A stretch of DNA of 64,000 nucleotides from Phycisphaerae bacterium. Lineage in GTDB: Bacteria > Planctomycetota > Phycisphaerae > Sedimentisphaerales > Anaerobacaceae. Shown piece after piece: positions 24,190-32,526 of the stretch (its first letter is position 1; each line of letters begins with the position of its first letter). The notes beneath the pieces were generated by a model. The model searched no databases, was not told the DNA's origin, and saw only the letters and a list, made by a program, of their open reading frames with translations. The stretch lies in NCBI GenBank assembly GCA_028714255.1, contig JAQTMR010000008.1:61714-125713 (forward strand), written 5' to 3'. Position numbers and translations under genes: made by a program.

Positions 24190-25146
24190 TTATTTTCTTG
24201 TTTGCAATGCTATTTTCGACAACTGCTCAAATTGCGGCCCTTGGGTAGGGATGGAAATATCAAATACTTCTGCTATGACGCGTGTCCAGCCGTGGATAAA
24301 ATAGCCCCAGCCATCTTCGATTGTCAGGTTCTTAGTTTCTTTCTGCGCATTGGCCTGGTCCAGGAATACGAGGTCGCCTCTGTAATTGAATTCCCAGATG
24401 AAACCATCTTTGGGAAACTGGGCGGCATCTGTCAATGGCGAGCCGGGTGCGTCCTTGCCGAGCCCTGTCGCGTTTATAACCATCGAGCCGGGCTTGAGCG
24501 TATTTACCACCTTGTCGTTGTCATCAGGGGACGGGCAATGGAAATACTCAACCGGTATTCCCGGATTAATCTTTTTATGTATATTCCACATTTCCTCGAG
24601 TCGTGGTTTACTTCTGTTGGTTATATAAATCTTCGGGGGCCATTCGTTTCGCGGTTTGCTTTTCATAAAATAAGTGGTCAAAGCAAGAGAAGAACCTCCT
24701 GCTCCTAATATACACATTTCGCCGCCGGTTTTTTCCCAATGGTCTTTTGGGCAAAAGGCTTCGAGCGACAGGCCACTTGTAATCGGGTCTTTCGCATGGC
24801 CTCGCAGCTTATCGTCACGTTTTGAAATACAGCTTATCTCACCTAACAGTGCGGCATACGGCCCCAACTCATCGAACAGGTCACGGCATGCCTTCAATAA
24901 ATCTATCTTGTGGGTGGTGACCAGAGCGCCAAGCGAAAGTTTGTCTTCTTTTATGAAGGACACAACCCGGCGATAAACTTCCGGCTCATCGTGCCACTTG
25001 CAATCAATTCCAACAATGGGACAATCGCCGAGATTCAAAATCACAGCCCATTGGGGAAATACCTTCATAATAGAGGATTTGCCCGTAGTAACGCCGATAA
25101 AGTAGAAAGTCGGTTTTTGCGCAGGCGTGAGATTGTCTTTATCCAT
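24190..25146 (-). CDS. Shikimate dehydrogenase-like (AroE paralogue) oxidoreductase
   Basis: This 318-residue protein has the two-domain AroE layout. An N-terminal substrate domain carries FIGVTTGKSSIMKV in place of the usual serine pair and VTTHKIDLL in place of the catalytic Lys loop. The NAD(P) domain has the loop ILGAGGSSLA. The changes in the substrate loops suggest a substrate other than shikimate, such as another cyclic polyol or sugar acid. It is the first gene of the minus-strand carbohydrate set and directly follows a candidate promoter. ATG start with GGGAA before it. Confidence 0.78.
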   Translation of the reverse strand: MDKDNLTPAQKPTFYFIGVTTGKSSIMKVFPQWAVILNLGDCPIVGIDCKWHDEPEVYRRVVSFIKEDKLSLGALVTTHKIDLLKACRDLFDELGPYAALLGEISCISKRDDKLRGHAKDPITSGLSLEAFCPKDHWEKTGGEMCILGAGGSSLALTTYFMKSKPRNEWPPKIYITNRSKPRLEEMWNIHKKINPGIPVEYFHCPSPDDNDKVVNTLKPGSMVINATGLGKDAPGSPLTDAAQFPKDGFIWEFNYRGDLVFLDQANAQKETKNLTIEDGWGYFIHGWTRVIAEVFDISIPTQGPQFEQLSKIALQTRK

Positions 25147-25178
25147 ATAATTTCCCGTACAGCTTCAAAAGCCATCCG

Positions 25179-25207
25179 AATTTATCGATGTCCAAGAACA
25201 AGGACAA
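25179..25207 (-). promoter_or_regulatory. Candidate promoter of the minus-strand carbohydrate genes
   Basis: On the minus strand TTGTCC (25202-25207) and TAAATT (25179-25184) are 17 bases apart, with the start codon 33 bases downstream of the -10. It is moderate in quality and stands back-to-back with the plus-strand promoter. Confidence 0.45.
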
Positions 25208-25222
25208 TTTTAGTAAATCCTG

Positions 25223-25251
25223 TTGATTTTTCAAGAAGTTCTACCTACAAT
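25223..25251 (+). promoter_or_regulatory. Candidate promoter of the plus-strand carbohydrate genes
   Basis: TTGATT (25223-25228) and TACAAT (25246-25251) are 17 bases apart. The predicted start of transcription falls inside the palindrome at 25259-25273, leaving a leader of about 120 bases before the SMP-30-like gene. Confidence 0.6.
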
Positions 25252-25258
25252 ATTCCAG

Positions 25259-25273
25259 CTTCTTCGAAAGAAG
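25259..25273. promoter_or_regulatory. Operator-like palindrome CTTCTTCGAAAGAAG
   Basis: The 15-bp sequence pairs at six of seven positions around a central G. It covers the predicted start of transcription of the plus-strand genes, a classic repressor position. No regulator gene is seen in this cluster. Confidence 0.5.
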
Positions 25274-25378
25274 ATATTAGAACTATTGAGCAGCAAACTT
25301 TATGGCAATTGTAACGGTCACGAGTCGTTAGTTTCAAAGATTCGATTTTATTGCGTCTAAACTTTTAAGGGGATAGAT

Positions 25379-26470
25379 ATGCGAAAGCGTTACAATAGAA
25401 AGTCGGCAGCGGTTTATGCTGTAATTATTGTCTCTTTGGTCTTAGCGATTAATTGCAGCCGTACGGCTGATGATTCCAAACCTGTCACGCAATCAAAGCT
25501 TTTCATGAAATTACCCGACTCCTGCCCCACGCCTGATGGGATGGCGATGGACAAGGACGGCAATATTATTCTGGCCTGTCCGAATTACGGCGATATGAAC
25601 AAGCCTGCGGTATTTATGAAGATAGACAAGCAGGATAATATCAGTCTTTTTGCGGTATGTCCCGTTTTGGAAAAAACCGGTCGCGGATGTCCGATGGGGA
25701 TAGACATCGGGCCAGACGGCGGATTGTACGTTTGTGATAATCAGGGTTGGCCTGGCACCGAAGAAGGAAAGGACCAGGGCAGAATACTGAAGCTTATGGT
25801 TGAAAGTCCCGAAAAGGTCAAAACCGAAGTTGTCGCCTACGGAATGAGCCATCCTAACGGCATCAAGTATAAAGACGGCAAACTGTATGTTACGCAAAGT
25901 CTGCTGCCGAATATAAAATCTGAACAACTGGTTAGCGGCGTGTATTGTTTCGATGCTTCGGAGCGAGACGTTAAAGTTAATAATGACGCAAGCGACAAAA
26001 ATCTGCTGATACAATTCAAAACTTATAATATGTCTTGTCAGTACGGCCTTGATGGGCTGGTATTCGACAGCGAAGGCAATCTATACGTGGGCAATTTCGG
26101 CGATGGTACGCTGCACAAAATCGTCCTCGGAGAGGACGGAAAAGTGATTTCTAATTCGGTCTTTGCAAAGGGAGCGAATATGCGTACCACCGATGGTATC
26201 TGCATTGATGGAAATGATAACATATACGTTGCAGATTTTTCAGAGAACGCAATTTGTAAAGTGACGCCCGATGGGAAAATTCAGATATTAGCAAAAAGCC
26301 CCGATTGCGACGGCTCAGACGGCGGTCTCGACCAGCCGGGCGAACCCATCGTCAGGGGAAATAAACTTATCATCAGTTGTTTCGATGTGGTGACCGGCCC
26401 GGACAAGGTCAACACGAAGCACGACTATCCATATACGATGGCATATATTGATATTGAGGCTCTAAAGTAG
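25379..26470 (+). CDS. Exported SMP-30/gluconolactonase-like beta-propeller protein
   Basis: This 363-residue protein has an N-terminal signal (basic start, hydrophobic 12-26). A Cys at 27 follows Ala-Ile-Asn, which is a poor lipobox, so secretion or membrane anchoring cannot be decided. The body repeats propeller blades of the type DGLVFDSEGNLYVGNF and DGICIDGNDNIYVADF, as in SMP-30/gluconolactonase/NHL proteins. A lactonase or sugar-binding role outside the cytoplasm is likely from family and context. It is first in the plus-strand operon, with a strong AAGGGG ribosome-binding site before the ATG. Confidence 0.82.
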   Translation: MRKRYNRKSAAVYAVIIVSLVLAINCSRTADDSKPVTQSKLFMKLPDSCPTPDGMAMDKDGNIILACPNYGDMNKPAVFMKIDKQDNISLFAVCPVLEKTGRGCPMGIDIGPDGGLYVCDNQGWPGTEEGKDQGRILKLMVESPEKVKTEVVAYGMSHPNGIKYKDGKLYVTQSLLPNIKSEQLVSGVYCFDASERDVKVNNDASDKNLLIQFKTYNMSCQYGLDGLVFDSEGNLYVGNFGDGTLHKIVLGEDGKVISNSVFAKGANMRTTDGICIDGNDNIYVADFSENAICKVTPDGKIQILAKSPDCDGSDGGLDQPGEPIVRGNKLIISCFDVVTGPDKVNTKHDYPYTMAYIDIEALK

Positions 26471-26512
26471 TCTCGAGTAACTGTACATAAAATTTATATC
26501 AGGGAGGTACCA

Positions 26513-27547
26513 ATGGGTATAGGAATTGGATGGACGTTATTTGCGGCACTGCTGCTGGGGGTGTTTGCGCTGCCTGCCAAGTACGTGAAAAACTACAAGT
26601 GGGAAAATACATGGGGTTCGTTTTTCCTGTTCGCCATGTACGTGGTGCCGGTAGGCTTTGCATTGATTATGCTAAAGGGCCTTTTGCCTACTTATCAACA
26701 GGTCCCCGGCAATATTATCGCGTGGACAATCGCACTGGGGTTCTTATGGGGTTGCGGATTCTGCTGCTGGGGCTACGGTCTTTCGATGGTAGGTTTATCA
26801 TTAGGCTATTCAGTCACAATGGGTACTATGGCGCTGGTCGGCTCGATGCTTCCGTTCTTTCTCGGCAGCAGCGATAAGATTGCGACCATAGGTGGCAAGA
26901 TGGTCATTGCGGGCATTCTGGTGTGCATTGGCGGCGTCGCAATTAACGGTATCGCCGGCATAAAGAGAGAAAAATCTCAGGGCGGTTCAGACTCACAAGC
27001 ACAACTGCCTGGCAAGAGAATGCTTGCAGGCCTGTTGATTTGTGTTCTCGCCGGTGTGTTGTCCGCCGGCTGCAATATAGCGTTTCATATCGGAGGTAAT
27101 ATCGGTAATATCGCTTCGATTTCGCATGAGCAATACGGAACGCCGACCTGGATGGCAGGACTGGCGGTTTGGACGCTTATCTTCATAGGCGGCGGTATAT
27201 CAAGTTGCGGCTTCACACTGTTTTTGCTCTTCAAGAACAATACATGGAAGGAGTTTACAAACGAAGGTACCGGCAGAAATCTACTGTACACATTCATCAT
27301 GGCGGTTCTGCATTTCGGTTGTCTTTTCTTTTACGGTCTCGGCGGCTTCTACATTGGCGTACTTGGGACATCGGTAGGCTTTGCTATCTTCCAGTCTGGA
27401 GCTTTGCTGGTTGGTAACAGCCTGGGGATTATTACCGGTGAATGGTTAGAGGCGAGCCGAAACAGTAAGCGATGGTTATTTACAGGTTTGTCCGTGTTGA
27501 TTATTGGCATTATTATCGTATCAATCGGAAATGCCCTTGCTGCCTAA
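26513..27547 (+). CDS. RhaT-family sugar transporter (drug/metabolite superfamily)
   Basis: This 344-residue membrane protein has about ten helices. Its order and the segments WGCGFCCWGYGLSMVGLSLG and GYSVTMGTMALVGSMLPF correspond to RhaT, the L-rhamnose:H+ symporter family. It probably brings in the sugar or sugar acid used by this cluster; the substrate need not be rhamnose, since rhamnose isomerase, kinase and aldolase genes are not here. It lies 42 bases after the SMP-30-like gene, with a strong GGGAGG ribosome-binding site. Confidence 0.85.
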   Translation: MGIGIGWTLFAALLLGVFALPAKYVKNYKWENTWGSFFLFAMYVVPVGFALIMLKGLLPTYQQVPGNIIAWTIALGFLWGCGFCCWGYGLSMVGLSLGYSVTMGTMALVGSMLPFFLGSSDKIATIGGKMVIAGILVCIGGVAINGIAGIKREKSQGGSDSQAQLPGKRMLAGLLICVLAGVLSAGCNIAFHIGGNIGNIASISHEQYGTPTWMAGLAVWTLIFIGGGISSCGFTLFLLFKNNTWKEFTNEGTGRNLLYTFIMAVLHFGCLFFYGLGGFYIGVLGTSVGFAIFQSGALLVGNSLGIITGEWLEASRNSKRWLFTGLSVLIIGIIIVSIGNALAA

Positions 27548-27587
27548 AAGCAATGCCAAACCTGTATCAAAGATAAGGGTTTTTTTT

Positions 27588-28625
27588 ATGCGAGCGATTG
27601 CTGTTATCGAACCTAATAAAGTTGAAGTAGTAAATATAGCTGAGCCTGTGCCGGGGCCTTATCAGGTCAGGGTTAAAACCGAAGCAGCCTGCCTGTGTAA
27701 CGCAACTGACGGTAAGCTGGTTTCGGGTCATTTCCCCGGCGTGGATAAGTATCCGCTTATTCTGGGACACGAATCCGTCGGAATAGTAGATGCTGTTGGC
27801 AAAAAGGTCAGGAATTTTAATATCGGCGACCGTGCGGTCGGCGGTCTTGTGTTCGAGTTTGCCGAACCCGAATACTCCACCGGTTGGGGAGGTTTCTGTG
27901 GGTACACCCTGGCTACAGACCATCAGGCAATGGTCGAAGACGGCGTAGCCGATGCGGAACACGGCTGGTTCGAGTGTTATGAGATACAGACGCGAGTTGA
28001 CCCTGATATTCCGGTTGAGGCGGCCGTTTTTCTCTGTATGTGGCGTGAAGTCTATGGCGGTATTTCCGATTTCCAAATCAAACCTGAAGACGAAATTCTG
28101 ATTTTTGGAGCCGGCCCGGTAGGACTAAGCTTTGTAAAATTTACGAAATTAATGGGACAGAAATATGTCGCCGTTGTAGAACCTGTCGAAGCTAAACGGC
28201 AGAAGGCTCTAAAAATGGGAGCGGATGCAGCATTTGCGCCGGATTCGCCGGAGCTAAGAAACCTGACACAAACTCGGGGAAAAGGTCTCGATGTGATTAT
28301 CGATGCAGTGGGCCACGGGGATATTATCAATATGGCACTTCCCATGATTAAAATGGGCGGTTCCATCGGCGCATACGGAGTTATTGCCGCTAAGAACATT
28401 GATTTGCAGAAACACAAGGGGCCTTACAATTTCAACCTGTTCGTCCATCAGTGGCCGACCAGATTTCGTGAACGTGCCGCACAAGAGCCATTGTGTGAAT
28501 GGATACGACAGGGAAAGTTAAAAGCTGAAGAATTTATCTCCCACAAGTTCAAAATGGAACAGATAAATGAGGGCCTTGCCGCGGTTAAAAGAGGAGAGGT
28601 CATAAAGGCGCTATTGACTTATTGA
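27588..28625 (+). CDS. Zinc-dependent alcohol/polyol dehydrogenase (MDR family)
   Basis: This medium-chain dehydrogenase, 345 residues, oxidises an alcohol group of a sugar or polyol with NAD(P). The catalytic zinc ligands are in CLCNATD (C37 region) and GHES. The four-cysteine structural zinc lobe is absent. The cofactor loop is FGAGPVGLSFVKF. The ATG at 27588 is preferred: it follows AAGGG at good spacing and aligns with the family N-terminus (MRAIAVIEP). An in-frame TTG at 27504 would overlap the transporter gene. An unusual Trp-rich insert (WGGFCGY..., GWFECYE) lies near the substrate side. Confidence 0.87.
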   Translation: MRAIAVIEPNKVEVVNIAEPVPGPYQVRVKTEAACLCNATDGKLVSGHFPGVDKYPLILGHESVGIVDAVGKKVRNFNIGDRAVGGLVFEFAEPEYSTGWGGFCGYTLATDHQAMVEDGVADAEHGWFECYEIQTRVDPDIPVEAAVFLCMWREVYGGISDFQIKPEDEILIFGAGPVGLSFVKFTKLMGQKYVAVVEPVEAKRQKALKMGADAAFAPDSPELRNLTQTRGKGLDVIIDAVGHGDIINMALPMIKMGGSIGAYGVIAAKNIDLQKHKGPYNFNLFVHQWPTRFRERAAQEPLCEWIRQGKLKAEEFISHKFKMEQINEGLAAVKRGEVIKALLTY

Positions 28626-28653
28626 TAAGCCAGCACTAGAAGGTTTAACAGCG

Positions 28654-30138
28654 ATGAAGCATATAATCGCGATAGACATCGGCACACAGAGCACCCGCGT
28701 GGCCGTGGTTACGCAGGATGGGGTAATCATTGGTATTGCCCAGATACCGCACGATACGGATAGTCCTAAACCCGGCTGGGCGCAACAGAATCCCGCTCAA
28801 TGGTGGAATGAAACATGCCGGGCGAGCAAGCAGGTGCTGAATCAGACCGGTATAAACATCGACAGCATTGCCGGGGTTGCAACATGCGGACAGATGCACG
28901 GCCCGGTGGGCGTTGACAAGGCTGGGAATATTACCACCGAATGGGTACAGCTATGGTGTGACAAACGCTGTTCACCACAGGCAGAAGCAATCAGAAGAAA
29001 CTTCGACGAAAGCCGTTTAATGAAGCTTACCGGCAATGGGCTTAATCCCGCCTGGCCGGGGATAAAGATAAGGTGGGAAAAAGAGAATCACCCGAAAGCC
29101 TATCAGCAAACACGATGGTATCTTGTTCCCAAGGATTTTATCAATTACCGTCTGACAGGAGTAGCCGCGGCTGACCCAAGTGAACAATCGGGTACGTATG
29201 TCTGGGATTGTAACAAAGAGGAATATTCGCAGGAACTGGCAGAGGTGATTGGTGTTGACCTGGAAAAATTCGCCCCGGTACACCCATCACACGGGATTAT
29301 CGGCGAAGTAACCAGAGAAGCTTCGAAGCTTACGGGAATTCCGGCAGGCGCCCCTGTTGTCGCAGGAGGCGGTGATTTTCCGGTTTCCATGCTGGGATTC
29401 GGTATTGTCGGTGAAGGTGTAACCGCTGATGTTACGGGAACCAGTTCATTGCTTGCGGCGCATAGCGAGAAACCATTGATAGACCCGGGTATTCAGAATC
29501 TTCGCCATGTCGTAGATGGGTGGATACCATTTACAATTCTTGACTGCGGCGGAATAAGCATGAAGTGGTGTAAGGACCTGATAAATTCTGTCGGCAATGA
29601 CCTTTCATACGATGACTTAATAAATCTGGCCAAACAGGTTCGGCCCGGCAGTGACGGGTTGTTTTTTTACTCATATATGCGTGGAGAACGCCGAAGTGAG
29701 AACGTAAACGCAAGGGGAGGGTATTTCGGTATTACACTCGACCACAACGCGGGCCATTTTATCCGCGCTGTTATGGAAGGGGTGGCCCTGTCAATCGGCA
29801 AAGATGTCGCGTTATTCCGCAAACTCGGCCTGGATGTCGGTAAGATACTCAGTGTCGGCGGAGGTACGCGCAATGAACTTTGGAACGAAATAAAGGCCAA
29901 TGTCCTGCGAGTGCCACTGGAAATTTCAGATGAACCTGAAGCAGGAATTAAGGGCGCCGCACTTCTCGCAGCAGCAGGCACAGGTATGGTCGATAACTTG
30001 GCCGAAGAAGCTGTTGCCAGGAGTACAGCTACAAGAAATATTAACCCTGATAGAGCTACTTCTGAAATATATGAAAAAGCTCAAAAAGAGTTCAACCGCA
30101 TATACGAGCACATGCTTGGCTTCTGGAATTGCGGTTAG
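28654..30138 (+). CDS. xylB: FGGY carbohydrate kinase, xylulokinase-like
   Basis: This 494-residue sugar kinase phosphorylates a ketose such as D-xylulose with ATP. The N-terminal phosphate loop is AIDIGTQSTR, followed by a typical QNPAQWW, TCGQMHG and the C-terminal ATP region SVGGGTRNELWNEI. The catalytic Asp is probably in VVAGGGDFPVSM. Length matches the family (about 490). It lies 28 bases after the dehydrogenase gene and ends the plus-strand operon. Other FGGY substrates, for example other pentuloses or hexuloses, are possible, as the true substrate cannot be read from sequence. Confidence 0.86.
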   Translation: MKHIIAIDIGTQSTRVAVVTQDGVIIGIAQIPHDTDSPKPGWAQQNPAQWWNETCRASKQVLNQTGINIDSIAGVATCGQMHGPVGVDKAGNITTEWVQLWCDKRCSPQAEAIRRNFDESRLMKLTGNGLNPAWPGIKIRWEKENHPKAYQQTRWYLVPKDFINYRLTGVAAADPSEQSGTYVWDCNKEEYSQELAEVIGVDLEKFAPVHPSHGIIGEVTREASKLTGIPAGAPVVAGGGDFPVSMLGFGIVGEGVTADVTGTSSLLAAHSEKPLIDPGIQNLRHVVDGWIPFTILDCGGISMKWCKDLINSVGNDLSYDDLINLAKQVRPGSDGLFFYSYMRGERRSENVNARGGYFGITLDHNAGHFIRAVMEGVALSIGKDVALFRKLGLDVGKILSVGGGTRNELWNEIKANVLRVPLEISDEPEAGIKGAALLAAAGTGMVDNLAEEAVARSTATRNINPDRATSEIYEKAQKEFNRIYEHMLGFWNCG

Positions 30139-30185
30139 TTAAATATCGAGCAGCAGATGCCAATCAACTCAATTGCTTGTTTGCG

Positions 30186-30218
30186 CAAAAAAAAGACCTG
30201 AAGTTATCTCCAGGTCTT
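30186..30218 (-). terminator. Intrinsic terminator after tRNA-fMet
   Basis: On the minus strand an 8-bp perfect stem (AAGACCTG/CAGGTCTT, loop of 10) is followed by a run of eight T. It ends the 34-kb minus-strand ribosomal block. In the other direction the T run is missing, so it is unlikely to end xylB transcription efficiently. Confidence 0.88.
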
Positions 30219-30220
30219 AA

Positions 30221-30294
30221 TAGCGGGGGCAGGATTCGAACCTGCGACCTCCGGGTTATGGGCCCGACGAGCTACCAGACTGCTCTACCCCGCG
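30221..30294 (-). tRNA. Initiator tRNA-fMet (CAT)
   Basis: The 74-base minus-strand gene (CCA not encoded) starts CGCGGGGTAGAGCAG. The anticodon loop is CCCATAA between GGG and CCC pairs of the anticodon stem, a mark of initiators. Position 1 is C and faces T at 72, an unpaired end typical of initiator tRNA. It follows the HIT gene by 90 bases and is directly followed by a terminator. Confidence 0.95.
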
Positions 30295-30384
30295 ATCATT
30301 AGCTATTCGTTATTTTTGAGAGCTCACACCTAAATATAGGATAATAACGCAAACAGTGTTTTTTATCAAGGGAGTAAATTGAAA

Positions 30385-30801
30385 TTATAAATTTTCACGG
30401 ATTTTGACGGCTATTTCTTCGATTTTTCCCGCTTCATATTTATAGGCCGGCCAGCGGTTAAAAACGCCATCGCCGGAGTTGCGGGGGATAATATGAAAGT
30501 GCAAATGCTCGACGAGCTGGCCTGCTGCCCTGCCGTTATTGCACAATACATTATAGCCATCGGCGTTCATTGCGCCAACCACAGCTTCAGCTATTCTGCC
30601 GAGATGCGAACAAACCTTACCTGCAAGTTCAGGGGGACAATCGTTTAATTTTTCAAAGTGTTGTTTAGGAATTACCAAAGTATGGCCGTCACTTATGGGG
30701 CCGATATCCAAAAAAGAGAGAACTGTATCGTCTTCGTAAATTTTCGTAACCGGAATCTGGCCTGCTACCATTTTACAAAATACACAATCATCCACGCTCA
30801 T
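30385..30801 (-). CDS. HIT-family (histidine triad) nucleotide-binding protein
   Basis: This 138-residue protein has the histidine triad HLHFHII near residues 97-103 and the nucleotide-binding N-terminal C-x2-C start (DCVFCKM), as in the Hint/FHIT-like group. Such enzymes hydrolyse nucleoside phosphoramidates or dinucleoside polyphosphates. The two N-terminal Cys of the zinc-binding Hint form are kept (C6, C9). It lies 32 bases after rplQ on the same strand, so it is probably read from the ribosomal transcript. ATG start. Confidence 0.9.
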   Translation of the reverse strand: MSVDDCVFCKMVAGQIPVTKIYEDDTVLSFLDIGPISDGHTLVIPKQHFEKLNDCPPELAGKVCSHLGRIAEAVVGAMNADGYNVLCNNGRAAGQLVEHLHFHIIPRNSGDGVFNRWPAYKYEAGKIEEIAVKIRENL

Positions 30802-30833
30802 CTGTGTCCATAGCCTAAGATAACCAGTTGCTG

Positions 30834-31364
30834 CTATTTGCCGGATTCGTTCGCTTTGCTTTTGGCCTCGGCAGCAGCAGCTTTAACTTCGACTTTTCCT
30901 TTTTTGCTTTTTTTACGAGAGGCTTTTTTGGCAGCAGCCTTGGTGTGTTTTTTCGTGCTCTCGTCCTGCCCCACAAACTGCAGCAAGACAAGGCTACCAT
31001 TGTCACCCAATCTTCTTAGAGACAGACGGATAATTCTTGTATAACCACCTGCTCTGTCGAGGTATCTGGGGCCAATATCGCTGAATAATTTTCCGATTAT
31101 CGTGCCCTTGCGGACGGCTTTGTCGTCTTCATTATCTATGATATCACGATTACCAAGCATCGCAATGGCCCGACGTCTGGCAGCCAATGTGCCTTTCTTG
31201 GCCAGCGTAACCATTTTTTCGGCAAATGCTTTCACCTCTTTAGCTTTTTGGGGTGTCGTTGAAATTGTTTCGTGCTCGATGAGTGAAGCGACCATATTTC
31301 GGCGCATAGCCAAACGATGCTCTGATGTCCGATTTAACTGTCGCCCCGCTATTCTATGACGCAT
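30834..31364 (-). CDS. rplQ: 50S ribosomal protein L17
   Basis: L17 binds 23S rRNA at the tunnel-exit side of the large subunit. Residues 1-118 form the normal protein (MRHRIAGRQLNR at the start). A tail of about 58 residues rich in Lys, Ala and Ser follows and is absent from short L17 forms. It lies 40 bases after rpoA, the standard end of the alpha operon. ATG start. Confidence 0.96.
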   Translation of the reverse strand: MRHRIAGRQLNRTSEHRLAMRRNMVASLIEHETISTTPQKAKEVKAFAEKMVTLAKKGTLAARRRAIAMLGNRDIIDNEDDKAVRKGTIIGKLFSDIGPRYLDRAGGYTRIIRLSLRRLGDNGSLVLLQFVGQDESTKKHTKAAAKKASRKKSKKGKVEVKAAAAEAKSKANESGK

Positions 31365-31404
31365 ACGCCTAAACCTCTCTTATCTGTTATTATCGTCTGC
31401 AAAT

Positions 31405-32400
31405 TTATATAGTCATTCCCAAAGACAAGCCAATGTCTGCAAGTTTTCTTTTGACCTCTCGCATACTTGTTTTGCCGAAACTGCGAACCTTCAGCAAATC
31501 ACCTTCTGTCATTTTCGCCAATTGGCCGACTGTTCCGACCTTTATTGATTCAAGACAATTACTAACCCTCACGGATAACTCTAATTCCTGGATGGGGGTG
31601 TTTAATTTTTTGGTTAATTCCTCGTTTACTGCTTCTTCCGGCGCTTCCTCCAGGGCAATCTGCTCGGCAACAGTTTCATCTCCGACCTCGAAATACTGCA
31701 CGAACGGATTGATATGCTTACGCAATATTTTGGCGGCTTCTACCAGCGCCATATCCGGAGTAATTGTTCCATTGGTCCAGATTTCCAGAATCAGCTTGTC
31801 GTAATTGGTCCGCTGACCCACACGGGTGTCTTCAGTTATGTAGCGGACTCTTGCGACCGGCGAATATACCGCATCGATTAGTATTCTACCGATTTCCTGT
31901 TCAAATCTGTCTGCGGCGGCGATTCGTTCCGAGGCCGGTAAATAACCACGACCTTTCTCAACGACCATTTCCATTTCAAAATTTATATCTTTGGTCAAAG
32001 TTGCCAAGACCGCATCCTTGTTTATCACCTCTATGGCCGGGTCTGCGGTTATGCTGGCTGCCGTTACAACCCCGGCCTTGTTCGCCGAGACTTTCATTAC
32101 CTTCGGACCTTCATCCTGAAGCCGAACAACAAGGGCTTTGACGTTCAAAACTATTTCAGTAACATCTTCCATTACGCCGTCTATTGACGTAAATTCATGG
32201 TTGACGCCCGTTACTTTAATGGATGTTACGGCACTGCCTTCCAGTGAAGAAAGTAATACGCGTCTTAAGCTGTTACCGACAGTGGTGCCAAAACCGCGTT
32301 CAAAAGGCTCAATGAAGAACCGGCCGTATCTGTCGCTTGAGATTGTTGTATCTCGTTCAACATGAGTCGGTAACTCCAAGCCACGCCATGTAACTCGCAT
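31405..32400 (-). CDS. rpoA: RNA polymerase subunit alpha
   Basis: This subunit dimerises to start core polymerase assembly; its C-terminal domain contacts promoter UP elements and activators. From the ATG at 32400 it is 331 residues, with the N-terminal assembly domain (SSLEGSAVTSIKVTGVNHEF) and the C-terminal helix-hairpin-helix domain (SVRVSNCLES, LLKVRSFGKTSMREVK). The start is fixed by a perfect AGGAGG five bases before it; an in-frame TTG seven codons upstream would place this site inside the gene. It is preceded by 126 bases of non-coding DNA after rpsD. Confidence 0.97.
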   Translation of the reverse strand: MRVTWRGLELPTHVERDTTISSDRYGRFFIEPFERGFGTTVGNSLRRVLLSSLEGSAVTSIKVTGVNHEFTSIDGVMEDVTEIVLNVKALVVRLQDEGPKVMKVSANKAGVVTAASITADPAIEVINKDAVLATLTKDINFEMEMVVEKGRGYLPASERIAAADRFEQEIGRILIDAVYSPVARVRYITEDTRVGQRTNYDKLILEIWTNGTITPDMALVEAAKILRKHINPFVQYFEVGDETVAEQIALEEAPEEAVNEELTKKLNTPIQELELSVRVSNCLESIKVGTVGQLAKMTEGDLLKVRSFGKTSMREVKRKLADIGLSLGMTI

Positions 32401-32526
32401 ATAAACCTCCTGTAATAACATCTCTTAACTAACAATCGCTGTTGGCCAGCAAAATCTAAAAATCAAAAACACGTCAACCGAGTTCCCAAACACCTTTTTA
32501 TGCGATGCAAAGGAACCATCCAAACG

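Noticed and set aside
25379..25460. Lipoprotein signal in the SMP-30-like protein
   Set aside because: The residues before Cys 27 (Ala-Ile-Asn) do not fit the lipobox; a plain Sec signal is equally likely, so no lipoprotein call is made.
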